A program made the translations under genes and the position numbers. From an uncultured Muribaculaceae bacterium (GTDB lineage: Bacteria > Bacteroidota > Bacteroidia > Bacteroidales > Muribaculaceae): a stretch of DNA of 50,216 nt. This document shows positions 27,823 through 37,473 of the stretch, one piece after another; position 1 is the first letter of the stretch, and each line of letters opens with the position of its first letter. The DNA lies in the NCBI GenBank assembly GCA_947628305.1, contig CANQZG010000025.1, positions 1-50,216 of the forward strand, given 5' to 3'. The notes beneath the pieces are model-generated. The model was not told where the DNA came from and ran no database searches. It saw only the letters and a program-made list of their open reading frames with translations.

Positions 27823-30800
27823 TTATACGTTCGGGACGATGCCCCCAAGGGCGAGGATTCCGAGTAGGTTGTCGCGCTGTTCTGCCCCGACATTTACGTC
27901 CTTGATAATCACTTGCCCGCTGTTGTTCACGCTGTTGTCCGTATTGCCGCCGACGCGCTCAATGACGGGCGTTTGCGCGTACTGGCGCGAGGTCTCGAAG
28001 AGAAGCCCCATGTCGCGGACCCAACGGTCAAAGTGCGCATTCGAGACGGGCGAGAGGATCTGTTCCGTAAGGTCGGGACCAATGACGGTCTCGGTCTTAT
28101 CCGTCGCCTTCCGCATGAGCCCCTTCCCGATCGCCGCGCCGCCGTTGTCGTAGGTGCCATCATCGGCGGGCGGTGTGTATGGCGGAAGCGATATATCGAC
28201 GCCTGTGACTTGCTTGAATGCCTCGCGAATCGTTTCACCGAACTGCTCACCCAAAACGGGGATAACATCATTGATGATTTTTGCAATGCCCTCGTTTGTC
28301 GCCGTCTTGTTCTCAAGCTGGTCGATGATCGTATCGTATGCTTGGTCTTCGAGATCCTGCCGCGCCTTTTCAAGGTCTTTTTCGGCTTCTGCGATCTTTT
28401 TCTCGTCTGTCTGCCACTCCCACTGCCCTGTCTTATCATTGTATCGGCGGACAGTTGCCTCTTTCTGCGCGTCCCTGAGCGCTTTCTGCGCTTCAAGGAC
28501 AGCTTTCTTCTTCTCCTCAAGGTCAAGGCTTTCCTTCTGCGCGTCGCGGAGTTCTTTGAGTTTATCGATGAGGTCGTCGTACTTACCCGTGACTTTGGCA
28601 ATGTTGTTGTGCCACTCTCCCGTTTCGGTCGTAACGTCCTCTTGAAGCAAACCAATCTCTTTGAGGAATTGCTTATAGGAAATAACCCCGTCACGGAATT
28701 TCTCGAGAACTTCAATCGGGACTTTCCAGCTATTTGAGGAGCCATTGAGCAAATCGCGCGTAGAGATGTATTTTTCATCCTCTTCGATGGCGCGAAGTGC
28801 GGCAGAAATTTGTGATTTTATGTAATTATTATCTTCTGGTGTTTCGGGAGCCTGTTCTAACAAATCCTTCAAGAATTGTATTTGCTCTTCTTTTGTGTGC
28901 CCTTCAAATTTTACTTTGGTGAAAGCATAATCCATGTTGGAAAAGACGGAGCCAAGTCCCTTCCAAAAACTTTGATCACGCCCAACATGATATCCGTTGT
29001 CCGATAACCATTTATAAAGTTTCCCATATCCCGGTTCAAGCTCTATATCCCAGACTCCAGCACCTTCATCAAACGTAATCCAATCAGAAGTTTTATTTTG
29101 GTACTCCCTTGCATCACTAATGACATCGGCGTTTGCATCTAAATATTCTTGAACTTTTTTTCGAGCATTTTCTTCGCCCATTTGGGCAATTAAGTCAAGC
29201 TGTTTGGCGAGCTCTCCATTCGTCAGGTCAAGACTGTCGGCGTACGATAAGTTGCTCTTCGTTAAAGTATCTTGGATTGTGGTAAGCGTATTCTGCGCAG
29301 AAGCGATTTCTTCCGTGGTGGAAGTGCTATCTGCTAAAACAGCCCGCGCTTCCTCAACCGAGCGCTTGAGTTCATCGAAATGCTCGATGTTTTGCTGTAC
29401 GTTGTCGCGCAACGAGGAAAGTCCTTTACTCGCTCGAGAAAGGGCTTCGAGATCTTGACTTTGCGCAGGATCCATCGACTGCTGTACAATGCCCGCTATG
29501 AGGCTTATAGCTGTTGCGATAAGCCCAATCCATCCCAAAGCGGCTTGTAACCTCTGCGCCGCTTTCTGCGCCGTGATTAAGCCCGTTATAAGCCCTTTTA
29601 TCGCCGTGCCAATGGCCGCAAGGCCGGAGAGAAGCTTGTTCCCAACAAGGATCCAAACAATGGTAGCAATACCCAAAAGAGTAGTGCGGAGACCGCCTGT
29701 CCACTTTATGATCGTGAGCAACGCGGATCCGACGTCGACAAGTGCCTTCTTAATGCCCAAGATTCCCTGTTCGCTATTTGCAAGATCCTGCCACTGCGCC
29801 TTGAGAGAGTTAAGCCGCTTCGTATAGGTTTGTAGAGCTTTTTCATTCTCGGCTTGAGAATAGCCGTTTGCGTCTGCAATGTCATCCGTCACCTTCTTGA
29901 CATTATCCATGTCGTTGAGCAGGGCGACGAAGTAGTTCCGCCTAAATACGCTTGCGGTGTTGTAGATGTCGGTTACATCGGCGTAGCTCTCGCCTAACGC
30001 TTCTTTGAGCTCGTCGTTGAGCGAAGCCCACTCTTCATTGTTGAAAAGCCCGCCGCCGAGAATGCTCTCCGCTTCGCTCTGACGACTTTTAATGACGTCT
30101 CCGAGTTCTTGCCAAATTTCAAGGATAGAGCCAGCCCCTGCGCGGAACTTCTCGACTGCCACCTCCACATCGCCACCGAACTTTGCAAATGTATCAAGCG
30201 ACGATTCCTTGCTTGAAAATTGAATGAGGGAGTTGACGGCGGTACCGAGGTTTTCGCCGCTACGGTTTGTTGCCTTTGATAAAGTGGTAATGATACCGAT
30301 TGTTTCGTCGAGGGTGATATTCGCGTTTTTCGCCGCCGCACCTGTACGCTGTAATGCCGTGAGGAGTTTTTCTGTCGTGACGGGGTTTTTATCTGCCGCT
30401 TTGTTGAGTTTATCGACAACTTCGGTAAGTTGGTCTGCCGTCATCTCAAACTGCGTAAGAATGGAAATCAAGCCCTCGCTTGCTTCGGTAGCGTCCAGTT
30501 CTGCGACGTTGAGGGCGAGGACGGCCGCCTCTGTCGCCTTTATCGTGTCCGCCCACGACATGCCTGTACGGGCGAAGTTCGTGGCGATTTGCGAGACGTT
30601 CTCGAAGGTCTGCCCGTAGCGCTGTGCGATGTCATAGACCTTGCTTGAAATATCGTCGTCGGTCGCGCTGCCCGTCGGCAAAACACGTTGCAAGGCAATG
30701 ACCGCGTCCTCAGTTTTCACGAGCGTTTCGTTGAGGGAAGTGAGCGCAGAGCGAATCCACTGCAACGGCTTCATGACGAGCATCGCCGCGAGTTGGAATT

Positions 30801-31608
30801 TTGCAAAGCCGCTTACAATATCCTTGAGCGTCCCCTTGCTCGACTTCATCGTCGAAGTCGTCTGTGCCACGCCCGCCCGGAGCTGATTAAAGGTGTTTGC
30901 AAGGTTATTGAGCTTGATTTGGCTCTCTTCGGAAAGGGTGCCTGTTGTGAGGAATTCTTGATTGAGTGCTTGAAGCTCCGCTTGCCCCTGAATCAAGTCT
31001 GTTTTGAATGTATCAAACGTGCCCTTCGGGTAGTACTTCTCTGTGTTTCCGATTGTATTGAGGAGCGTGGAGTACTGCTTGATAAGGCGCGGAATTTGCT
31101 GTGCTTGTGTTACGGTGAAAGGGTTGGCGGCGACAATTTTGTCATTTCTTGCCCTTGCAACGGCGAGATCGGCAGAGTATTTCTTGAGCTGCCTTGAGAG
31201 CCTTGCGAGCGCCGATGCTTGTTCCTCTGTCAGTTTTCCGTTTTTCTCATATGCCGCAGAGATGTTTTCAATTTCTCTGAGCGCCTTCTCGGCATCCTCG
31301 GGAAGAGTCCCAAAAACGCCCTCTGCATATTGAGACTTCAACGTCTTGAGGGTAGTGATGAGATTGGCATACCCCTTTCTCGTCGTCTCAATGCCAGCCG
31401 CCTCTCTGTTTGTATTCTGCGCAAGTTTTATTTGCGCCTCAACGGCTGCCGTATAGTTCTTCGTGAGCGCGTTTATTTGCGCCGTTAAATCCTTGTTGAC
31501 AGTGATAGATGACAGCGTTTTAGAAAGCGCGGCGACCTGCTTGTTCAGCGTAGCCACACTTGCGCTTGCCGTATTATTTGCCTCTATTGTCAAAAGGATC
31601 TTTGCCAT
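27823..31608 (-). CDS. tape measure protein
   Basis: 1261 residues, the longest gene. Residues 1-260 are coiled coil; then a region typical of tape measure proteins (QRYGQTFENVSQIATNFART, LNVAELDATEASEGLISILT, TEKLLTALQRTGAAAKNANI, LIQFSSKESSLDTFAKFGGD). Hydrophobic segments lie around residues 640-740 (LLSGLAAIGTAIKGLITGLI, AALGWIGLIATAISLIAGIV). A late coiled coil (residues 1020-1090) holds EATVRRY, WEWQTDEKK and AEKDLEKAR, shared with the lysogeny lipoprotein at 4073. It sets tail length and is ejected with the DNA. Confidence 0.95.
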   Translation of the reverse strand: MAKILLTIEANNTASASVATLNKQVAALSKTLSSITVNKDLTAQINALTKNYTAAVEAQIKLAQNTNREAAGIETTRKGYANLITTLKTLKSQYAEGVFGTLPEDAEKALREIENISAAYEKNGKLTEEQASALARLSRQLKKYSADLAVARARNDKIVAANPFTVTQAQQIPRLIKQYSTLLNTIGNTEKYYPKGTFDTFKTDLIQGQAELQALNQEFLTTGTLSEESQIKLNNLANTFNQLRAGVAQTTSTMKSSKGTLKDIVSGFAKFQLAAMLVMKPLQWIRSALTSLNETLVKTEDAVIALQRVLPTGSATDDDISSKVYDIAQRYGQTFENVSQIATNFARTGMSWADTIKATEAAVLALNVAELDATEASEGLISILTQFEMTADQLTEVVDKLNKAADKNPVTTEKLLTALQRTGAAAKNANITLDETIGIITTLSKATNRSGENLGTAVNSLIQFSSKESSLDTFAKFGGDVEVAVEKFRAGAGSILEIWQELGDVIKSRQSEAESILGGGLFNNEEWASLNDELKEALGESYADVTDIYNTASVFRRNYFVALLNDMDNVKKVTDDIADANGYSQAENEKALQTYTKRLNSLKAQWQDLANSEQGILGIKKALVDVGSALLTIIKWTGGLRTTLLGIATIVWILVGNKLLSGLAAIGTAIKGLITGLITAQKAAQRLQAALGWIGLIATAISLIAGIVQQSMDPAQSQDLEALSRASKGLSSLRDNVQQNIEHFDELKRSVEEARAVLADSTSTTEEIASAQNTLTTIQDTLTKSNLSYADSLDLTNGELAKQLDLIAQMGEENARKKVQEYLDANADVISDAREYQNKTSDWITFDEGAGVWDIELEPGYGKLYKWLSDNGYHVGRDQSFWKGLGSVFSNMDYAFTKVKFEGHTKEEQIQFLKDLLEQAPETPEDNNYIKSQISAALRAIEEDEKYISTRDLLNGSSNSWKVPIEVLEKFRDGVISYKQFLKEIGLLQEDVTTETGEWHNNIAKVTGKYDDLIDKLKELRDAQKESLDLEEKKKAVLEAQKALRDAQKEATVRRYNDKTGQWEWQTDEKKIAEAEKDLEKARQDLEDQAYDTIIDQLENKTATNEGIAKIINDVIPVLGEQFGETIREAFKQVTGVDISLPPYTPPADDGTYDNGGAAIGKGLMRKATDKTETVIGPDLTEQILSPVSNAHFDRWVRDMGLLFETSRQYAQTPVIERVGGNTDNSVNNSGQVIIKDVNVGAEQRDNLLGILALGGIVPNV

Positions 31609-31637
31609 AAATCAACCGCTCTCCGTTGTTTTCAAAT

Positions 31638-32219
31638 TCATTTTTTTACTTCGCCCGTGGGATCAAGATGATAATCATCCACCTCTCGGACAAGCGAGCC
31701 GTCGGATACGGCTTGCAGCTCGGGGTCGTACTCATTGAACCCCTGCACGAACCATTTGTCTCCCTCTTTGACGACTTCGTCCACGAAGTTGTTCCAAAAC
31801 GGCCTTTTCTCTCCGATGCCGCCATTTTTGAGCCACAAATACCCATTATCACTTTGCAAGACTGTGATCAAAGAATCGGCATCCGCGTAGTAATAAGACG
31901 TCGGATAGTGAGTGTTCTGCCCGCTTGGCTCGTAGGTAAATTCGACGCCACGTTGTCCCCCGCTTCGATGGACGAGATTCCAGCTCATGTTTTTCTCACT
32001 GAAAAGGGAGCGTCCATACTGCGGATGGTTGAAGCGTCTTTGATACAGTTCAGGGGTATACGCGGCATACACATCTCTTTGGACATGTCTTTGCAGAGCA
32101 GGTGTAAGCTCACTTGCGAGCGCTCTCAATCCATATTCCGTGGCGCGGCTCACATCGCGCTCAAACGCTTCGTAGTCGCGCTGTATGCTCTCCACGCCTT
32201 CGATCTTGAAAGTGAACAT
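31638..32219 (-). CDS. tail completion-like protein
   Basis: 193 residues between tail tube and tape measure. The N-terminal half (FKIEGVESIQRDYEAFERDV, SRATEYGLRALASELTPALQ) has the look of HK97 gp10-type proteins; the rest is Tyr/Trp-rich. The usual place of such proteins is nearer the head-tail connectors, so the call is tentative. Confidence 0.5.
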   Translation of the reverse strand: MFTFKIEGVESIQRDYEAFERDVSRATEYGLRALASELTPALQRHVQRDVYAAYTPELYQRRFNHPQYGRSLFSEKNMSWNLVHRSGGQRGVEFTYEPSGQNTHYPTSYYYADADSLITVLQSDNGYLWLKNGGIGEKRPFWNNFVDEVVKEGDKWFVQGFNEYDPELQAVSDGSLVREVDDYHLDPTGEVKK

Positions 32220-32248
32220 TCCCTACCCCATGTACACAAAATGCCTTC

Positions 32249-32274
32249 CCCCGACCAACATCTGCTGGTCGGGG
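32249..32274. other. strong intergenic hairpin after the tail tube gene
   Basis: CCCCGACCA/TGGTCGGGG, a perfect 9-bp stem with an 8-base loop in the 70-base gap between tail tube and the next gene. On the minus strand no real T run follows, so it may be an mRNA-stabilising or attenuating element that raises tube protein over downstream products. Confidence 0.6.
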
Positions 32275-32289
32275 AGGCTTTCTTTTGTT

Positions 32290-33399
32290 TTACGCCGCCG
32301 TGACGGTGACGTTTGCCGTTGCCGTAAGCGTGGGCTTCGCGGTCACTGTTACTGTGATCGTGGTCTTCCCTTCTGCCGTGCCATTGATGATGCCTGTGTG
32401 CTCGCCGACCTTCGCAAATGTTCCGCCGTCCCCCGCCACCTTAAAGGTGAGATCTCCATAATTCGGCGTAAGGATTTCACCATTGTCCATGACATAGAAC
32501 ACGGGGGTCTGCGCGGTCTCACCCTGCTTGACGGTGACGACACCGCCGACGATCGCAAGCGCTTTGACCGCAGAGAAATCCTCTCCGCACGGAACATATG
32601 TAAGGTAGCCGTAAACCGCCCCTTCGCTATTGCAGTCCGAGCAAACTTCATCGGTAAGCTCATTGTAGGCCTGCGCCGTGAAGTTGAGGCTCGTGGTCGT
32701 CGGGTCAGTCTGCGAACCGTTCACGCCAGCGTCGCCTCCGACGAACTGAACTCTCGGGTAGAAGCCGTACAGATAGCCCGCAAGCGAGCTGTTCTTTGAG
32801 CTTGTCCCGTTCTCGGCATACATGGGTGTTTTGATGACCAAGTACGCCACAGTCGGCGAGAAGTTTGCGGGAATGGTGAGTTGTTCTGCATTGAAAACAT
32901 TCGTGTAGAACTGCACACAGTACTCCTTTCCGTTCTCCGCCGTAAAGCCCTTGATTTCCTTCGTCTTGGGGTCAACGCCGTAGTTTACGCCATCGTTCCC
33001 AACATAGCAGTAGTATGTCTCCGCATCGCTCGATTGCCCGAAGGCGGGCGCGGGCGTAACATCATCGGGCAAGGTGAGCTTGTTCGACTGCGCCGTGATC
33101 CTACGCCTCACCAACGTCTTTGCGTTGTACCTAACGGTAGAGCCCATCTGAAGCCCACGGGCTTCCAACGAGAAATCCGCCGCTTCAAACGTACCAGTCA
33201 GCCGAACTGTATCGGGAATATTTGCGAGCAACTGATTCCCCAATCCTCCCTCGATCGCGCCGTCATTCATTGAAGTGGACGTGTTGCCCGTTTTGAGCTT
33301 GTTCGTCCAATACAGCAAATCACCCGTTACGATGTCGTAAACCGCAGCTTCGGAAAAGCCCTTTGCGTAACAAGGGGGTTTGTTCTTCTGAAAAGCCAT
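32290..33399 (-). CDS. major tail tube protein with C-terminal Ig-like domain
   Basis: 369 residues, AAGGAGAATACG before ATG 33399. Residues 1-275 read as a tail tube protein (GFSEAAVYDIVTGDLLYWTN, TVRLTGTFEAADFSLEARGL, RRRITAQSNKLTLPDD). Residues 285-369 are an Ig-like (Big2-type) domain with Thr/Val-rich strands (TVKQGETAQTPVFYVMDNGE, TGIINGTAEGKTTITVTVTA), expected to decorate the tail surface. High-copy structural protein. Confidence 0.8.
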   Translation of the reverse strand: MAFQKNKPPCYAKGFSEAAVYDIVTGDLLYWTNKLKTGNTSTSMNDGAIEGGLGNQLLANIPDTVRLTGTFEAADFSLEARGLQMGSTVRYNAKTLVRRRITAQSNKLTLPDDVTPAPAFGQSSDAETYYCYVGNDGVNYGVDPKTKEIKGFTAENGKEYCVQFYTNVFNAEQLTIPANFSPTVAYLVIKTPMYAENGTSSKNSSLAGYLYGFYPRVQFVGGDAGVNGSQTDPTTTSLNFTAQAYNELTDEVCSDCNSEGAVYGYLTYVPCGEDFSAVKALAIVGGVVTVKQGETAQTPVFYVMDNGEILTPNYGDLTFKVAGDGGTFAKVGEHTGIINGTAEGKTTITVTVTAKPTLTATANVTVTAA

Positions 33400-33426
33400 A
33401 ATCGTATTCTCCTTATAGATTTTTTG

Positions 33427-34281
33427 TTATTCTTGACTGCCCTGTTGCACAGTCTGTTTTACGTCTCCAACGCCCTTATACTTCTCCTGCATTTCGTCGA
33501 CAGTAATAAGCGCGTCGGTTAGTGTGTCTGCCCTGTCGAAGATCCACGACGGATAAGGATTCCCACGAGGGAATTTCACCATGCCGCTCATCTCCGCTTG
33601 CGTGTAGACCATATAATTGATTTTTCTGTCTAACGCTTGCCGTTGCGTTTCGAATTCCAAGACGGTCCAATCATCAATGTCCCTCTGCCGAACATGGCTT
33701 GCGCTTGCGACGGAAGCGATCAATGTTGCAAGATCGAACTTGACCTTGTTCTCTCGCTCCTCGTGCATTAGCCGCTCAGCTTGGAGAATATCGGGGTTTT
33801 GGCTCTCGTCCGGGAGCTCGATTCCGTTTTGCTCGGCAATAAGCGGACGGACAGTCGTGGTAAAATCCACAGGGTCGATTTGGACGGTTTTCCCGTCCTG
33901 TGTGACCTCAATATGGCGGAGGATTCGGGGATCGGAGCGTTCGCAGTAAACGCCGTGGAGCAATTTTTCCTGTTCATCGTGCCCGAGCCGCAAAGATAGA
34001 CACAACAACATCAAAATTCTCGCCGTCATTCCCACGGGCTTCCCCGTCGCGCGAGCGGTGTCATAGTCGACCGCCCACAGCGCCGAGAGGAAGGGCATTG
34101 AAAGATACTCAAATGACTGTTTCGCCAAGCTCGTCATCCTCAAAGCCAAGACGCCCTTGCACTCCAAAAACTCCTCATAATCGGCCATTGTTATGGGATA
34201 GAATTGCAAGCCCAACGCTTCAATGGGTTGCCCTCTGCGTATTCTCGCTTTTCTCTCCCGTTTTGTTAGTGTCTCGCTCAT
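33427..34281 (-). CDS. probable tail assembly protein
   Basis: 284 residues from ATG 34281 (GCAGGAGAG before it). After a basic start (TKRERKARIRRGQPIEALGL), the segment FYPITMADYEEFLECKGVLA resembles tail assembly chaperone-like proteins of Firmicute phages; the remainder is helical. It lies just upstream of the tube gene, whereas the chaperone usually lies between tube and tape measure. I did not find a convincing frameshift site. Confidence 0.5.
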   Translation of the reverse strand: MSETLTKRERKARIRRGQPIEALGLQFYPITMADYEEFLECKGVLALRMTSLAKQSFEYLSMPFLSALWAVDYDTARATGKPVGMTARILMLLCLSLRLGHDEQEKLLHGVYCERSDPRILRHIEVTQDGKTVQIDPVDFTTTVRPLIAEQNGIELPDESQNPDILQAERLMHEERENKVKFDLATLIASVASASHVRQRDIDDWTVLEFETQRQALDRKINYMVYTQAEMSGMVKFPRGNPYPSWIFDRADTLTDALITVDEMQEKYKGVGDVKQTVQQGSQE

Positions 34282-34320
34282 CTTTTCTCTCCTGCAAGCC
34301 CTAACAGCTATATCCAAGCC

Positions 34321-34527
34321 CTATTCGGACTGTGATACCATTAAACATTGCTTCGCGTAGTCGGAATTGACTGCGCGTCCTTCGTTGTTACACCACCTTT
34401 GGTTTGGGCACATGATTGCCGCCTGATTCTGCAAAAGGTTGTAGTCCACACCCTCTTGCATCTGCTTCTTGCAACACAGATATTTGAAATCCTTGAATCG
34501 GGTCGCATAAGGACAGGTGTATGACAT
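34321..34527 (-). CDS. small Cys-rich protein
   Basis: 68 residues, AGAGGAG before ATG 34527. Five Cys (CPYAT, CCKK, CPNQRWC, QCLM), probably zinc binding. It sits in the late operon between head-tail and tail genes and looks like an insertion of a non-structural gene. Function unknown. Confidence 0.7.
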   Translation of the reverse strand: MSYTCPYATRFKDFKYLCCKKQMQEGVDYNLLQNQAAIMCPNQRWCNNEGRAVNSDYAKQCLMVSQSE

Positions 34528-34530
34528 AAC

Positions 34531-34914
34531 TCACTCCTCTTTCGCCTCAAATTCCGCCACTACCTTATCTGCAAAATCCTCGGCGATTTGCTCAATGATG
34601 TTTTCATCATCGAAGCCGTCGAGCACGCCGACATCTTGTAAGAAGTGGGCGTATTCGTGCGCAAGATTGTGAAGTACGAAATTGCGCGTAAGTTCCTCGT
34701 CGTTGAGTTCCGAGATTTCCTGCGGAACTTCCGTCGGCAGAAGAATGGTTTTCATCGGAGGCAGATATACCGCAAAGCCTTTCCCACCCGTCTCGTCCGA
34801 ACTTACCGCGTCATACCCGTGCAATACGGAAAGACATACCTCTTCCTTTGCGCCGTAGTTTGCGTTCAAAAAGCCCACAAAACGCTGTGTCCGCTCATCT
34901 AAAATCTTTATCAT
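34531..34914 (-). CDS. HExxH protein (putative metallopeptidase)
   Basis: 127 residues, AAGGAGACACCTAC before ATG 34914. HEYAH at residues 86-90 (NLAHEYAHFLQDVGVLDGF) with Asp/Glu-rich helices after it fits a minimal zinc-metallopeptidase. The preceding strand region (GFAVYLPPMKTILLP) is compatible. No signal peptide. Its substrate is unknown; a role in structural protein maturation is possible. Confidence 0.65.
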   Translation of the reverse strand: MIKILDERTQRFVGFLNANYGAKEEVCLSVLHGYDAVSSDETGGKGFAVYLPPMKTILLPTEVPQEISELNDEELTRNFVLHNLAHEYAHFLQDVGVLDGFDDENIIEQIAEDFADKVVAEFEAKEE

Positions 34915-34926
34915 GTAGGTGTCTCC

Positions 34927-36255
34927 TTACAGTCCCCAAAGTTCAATGGTTGCGGTCGCGCTCTGTCCCTCGCAAGTCGCCGTCACGGTGAGTGGCGTGT
35001 CGTCTGCCAAATAGCAGTAAATCTCAACGGAATTGCCCTTGACGGTCGCATTATAGCTGTGCTTGTCCGCGCCGCCGAACGACCATTCAATGGGCTTGTC
35101 CGTTGCCGCGCCGCCTTCGTAGTAGGTTGCCGTCAATGTCACCGTTTCGTACTGTTCGACGCTCTGCGGAATCACGCCCTCAAACGCCACATACGGCTCT
35201 GTGGCGGCTTCCTTGACGACCAACTCGACCGAGGCTGTAATCGTCGTATTCTGCGCCATTCTCGCGGTAATTCGAGCCGTTCCGTCCGACTTCGCCGTAA
35301 CGCGTCCATTCTCGTCCACTTCCGCGACGTCGGGACTGTCGCTCTCCCACGTCCACGTCACGGGATGCTCGTCCGTCCCTGCGGTCTCCGCTCCGTTTTT
35401 GAGGAAAACCGTCGTGAGATTGAGCGTGTCGCCCGCGTTGAGTTCCCTCTGCCCTTCCGTGATCTCTGCCGCGAAGGAATAGATCTTGCCGTTTGCGATG
35501 TGGTTTGGCACGTCGTCGTTCTCCTGCGGCTCCTCGATGCGCACGGTGAAGTAGAGAATGTGCGTACTTTCATAGTCGCCCGAGAACTCTTGATAGAAGT
35601 CGTTGAAGCCCGTGATGAAGTACGCCTTCGTGCCGAGGATGATGCGCTGATTCAAACCGAGCTTCCGCGTGTTTTCGTTGAGCTGGCAGATGACGTTGAA
35701 GTAGCCGTCCATCATAACGAGGTTCTGCGGCTTCTCGGCGTTGTCATTCCCCATCATCGTCACCTTCTCCAAGACAATGGGCTCGGTGACGATATTTCCA
35801 TAGTAGTCGTAAAGGTTGTAAGAGGTGTTGCACCGCCGAACCACAGCTGACGTCAATGTGTCCGAAAGGTTCGCGGGGTTCGTGCAGATCCATGTGCTTC
35901 CCATTGTTTCGAGCTTTGCACCAAGCGGGAAGTAGTCGATTTTCGGCTCGTCGAAGAGCACGATTTTGGTGTCGTCGGTCTGCTGCGTAAGCGTCGGAGT
36001 GGAGCGCATATCCGAAAGGCGGACGTGCGTCCTGTACCACTTGAAAAAATCGGTTTTGGAGATGCCCTGCACCCGTGCTTGAACGTAATCAGCGGAGAAC
36101 TTCGCGCGGGCAGCGGGAAAGAGACGGGTACGCCCCGCCATGTACTGACGCTCGCGGTCGGCATATTGCATGGGCTTGTTGTTCGGCACATTCGGTATGC
36201 CACCGCCCTGCAATATCGCGCCGTTTATGTACTTTTCGCTGTCGCTTTTCGCCAT
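34927..36255 (-). CDS. head-tail joining protein fused to Ig-like (Big2) domains
   Basis: 442 residues from ATG 36255; longer frames start within the upstream gene. Residues 1-250 include LFDEPKIDYFPLGAKLETMG and YFNVICQLNENTRKLGLNQR, beta-rich, of the head-closure (stopper) type by position. Residues 262-350 are a Big2 domain with VTWTWESDSPDVAEVDENGR and VTAKSDGTARITARMA; residues 355-442 look like a second Ig-like domain. Ig-like fusions on virion proteins are thought to help binding to mucus or cell surfaces. Confidence 0.7.
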   Translation of the reverse strand: MAKSDSEKYINGAILQGGGIPNVPNNKPMQYADRERQYMAGRTRLFPAARAKFSADYVQARVQGISKTDFFKWYRTHVRLSDMRSTPTLTQQTDDTKIVLFDEPKIDYFPLGAKLETMGSTWICTNPANLSDTLTSAVVRRCNTSYNLYDYYGNIVTEPIVLEKVTMMGNDNAEKPQNLVMMDGYFNVICQLNENTRKLGLNQRIILGTKAYFITGFNDFYQEFSGDYESTHILYFTVRIEEPQENDDVPNHIANGKIYSFAAEITEGQRELNAGDTLNLTTVFLKNGAETAGTDEHPVTWTWESDSPDVAEVDENGRVTAKSDGTARITARMAQNTTITASVELVVKEAATEPYVAFEGVIPQSVEQYETVTLTATYYEGGAATDKPIEWSFGGADKHSYNATVKGNSVEIYCYLADDTPLTVTATCEGQSATATIELWGL

Positions 36256-36271
36256 TGACCTACTCCGCCCT

Positions 36272-36562
36272 TTAGGTGTGATTTGGAATATCGCCGTAAT
36301 GGAGGACCATTGTATCTTTTTTTTCGGATGCCTTCCCCGTTGCCGTTCCCGTTTGGCAAGTAAGCGACGATGTGAAAGGCGGCGTGTCGCCCCACGTCGG
36401 CGGTATCGTGGCGGGCGTCCGATACGAACCTTCGCGATAGACAATGCACGGCTGTCCCGCGAGCCGCTTCCCCTCTTCCACCGCTTCGTCGATGAGTTTT
36501 TGAAGCTCTTCAAGCGTGAGTTCGATTTTACCGTTCTTATTGAGCGCGTATGCTTTTATCAT
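36272..36562 (-). CDS. hypothetical small late protein
   Basis: 96 residues. An N-terminal helix KIELTLEELQKLIDEAVEEG, then a Pro/Thr-rich end. Purines AAGATCAAAA precede ATG 36562. No family recognised; it is packed between connector genes. Confidence 0.6.
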   Translation of the reverse strand: MIKAYALNKNGKIELTLEELQKLIDEAVEEGKRLAGQPCIVYREGSYRTPATIPPTWGDTPPFTSSLTCQTGTATGKASEKKDTMVLHYGDIPNHT

Positions 36563-36577
36563 TTTTGATCTTCCCCG

Positions 36578-36748
36578 TTATTCGCTCTTATTTTCCACAA
36601 ATCCTTGCTCGCATTTGCAATTCGGACACCATAATGTCTTGATATGATTCTTCCCTCGCCGACTGCATTTCCGGCGCGGAATCGGGAACCGCAACCCGCA
36701 TACGGGGCAGACGAGAATTGATATAAAGTCACATCGCCTCATAAGCAT
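36578..36748 (-). CDS. 56-residue zinc-ribbon protein
   Basis: ATG 36748 follows AAGGGGAAATC. CPVCG (14-18) and CPNCKC (41-46) form a basic zinc ribbon (RRKCSRRGKNHIK between). Short enough to be missed by size filters. It resembles phage Com-type small zinc proteins, but that is only a pattern match. Confidence 0.65.
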   Translation of the reverse strand: MLMRRCDFISILVCPVCGLRFPIPRRKCSRRGKNHIKTLWCPNCKCEQGFVENKSE

Positions 36749-36759
36749 TAGATTTCCCC

Positions 36760-37467
36760 TTATCCAAAGTACAGTCCGCCGCCAATCGGCACCTCGTTGT
36801 TTTCCTCGTTTCCATTGAGGGTTGTGCTCATGAGTTCCAACCCCATCGTCAAGCTGAAGCCCACGTTGTCCTGCTTGTCCGTGAGCGGCACTGCCCCACA
36901 GTCAGGGTGCTTTGAGCGATTGAAGTAGAACGTCCCTACGCCCGCCATATTCACGCCGTGAAATGCCTGAATGAGGCACTGCACCATGGACCATGTGCGG
37001 GAGTAAGCCTCATTGAGTTTCGTATTGCTCTCCTGCGTGTAGTTCGTCCAGATGTCGAAGATGACCGACAGTTCCATCGTGAAATCGTTCTCCGCGATCG
37101 GGCGGCCAAGGTAGCAGTAGATCCTCGTCTGTGCGTTCTCCTGCGCGGGCTTGCTGTATATCTGCGGGAAGAGTCTGTACCCCTTCTCCGTGGGCCTTTC
37201 GGGATGGTTGGGGTCGAATAAGACCGCCTTCTTCTCTTGCGGAGTGGGCAAGGGGTTCTCGGTCGGACGTGCTCCATCGTAGTAAAGGAGCTTCCAAAGC
37301 CGACAGCGCGGGTAGGCGTTATCATCCTTGGGTGTATAGCCGTTGCCGTCGGGCATGTCGAGAAGATAGTCCATGATCTTGCGCAGGAGCTCGTCGCTGT
37401 CCGAGGCGTCGTAAAACCCCTCCTGCACTTTGACGTATGGATACCACTTGGATCCTGTATTCGCCAT
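36760..37467 (-). CDS. neck/tail terminator-like protein
   Basis: 235 residues. N-terminal helix DELLRKIMDYLLDMPDGNGY, then beta strands with AENDFTMELSVIFDIWTNYT and VGTFYFNRSKHPD. The size and place between head connectors and the joining protein suggest a neck or tail terminator protein. Assigned mainly by position. Confidence 0.5.
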   Translation of the reverse strand: MANTGSKWYPYVKVQEGFYDASDSDELLRKIMDYLLDMPDGNGYTPKDDNAYPRCRLWKLLYYDGARPTENPLPTPQEKKAVLFDPNHPERPTEKGYRLFPQIYSKPAQENAQTRIYCYLGRPIAENDFTMELSVIFDIWTNYTQESNTKLNEAYSRTWSMVQCLIQAFHGVNMAGVGTFYFNRSKHPDCGAVPLTDKQDNVGFSLTMGLELMSTTLNGNEENNEVPIGGGLYFG

Positions 37468-37473
37468 GACCCC

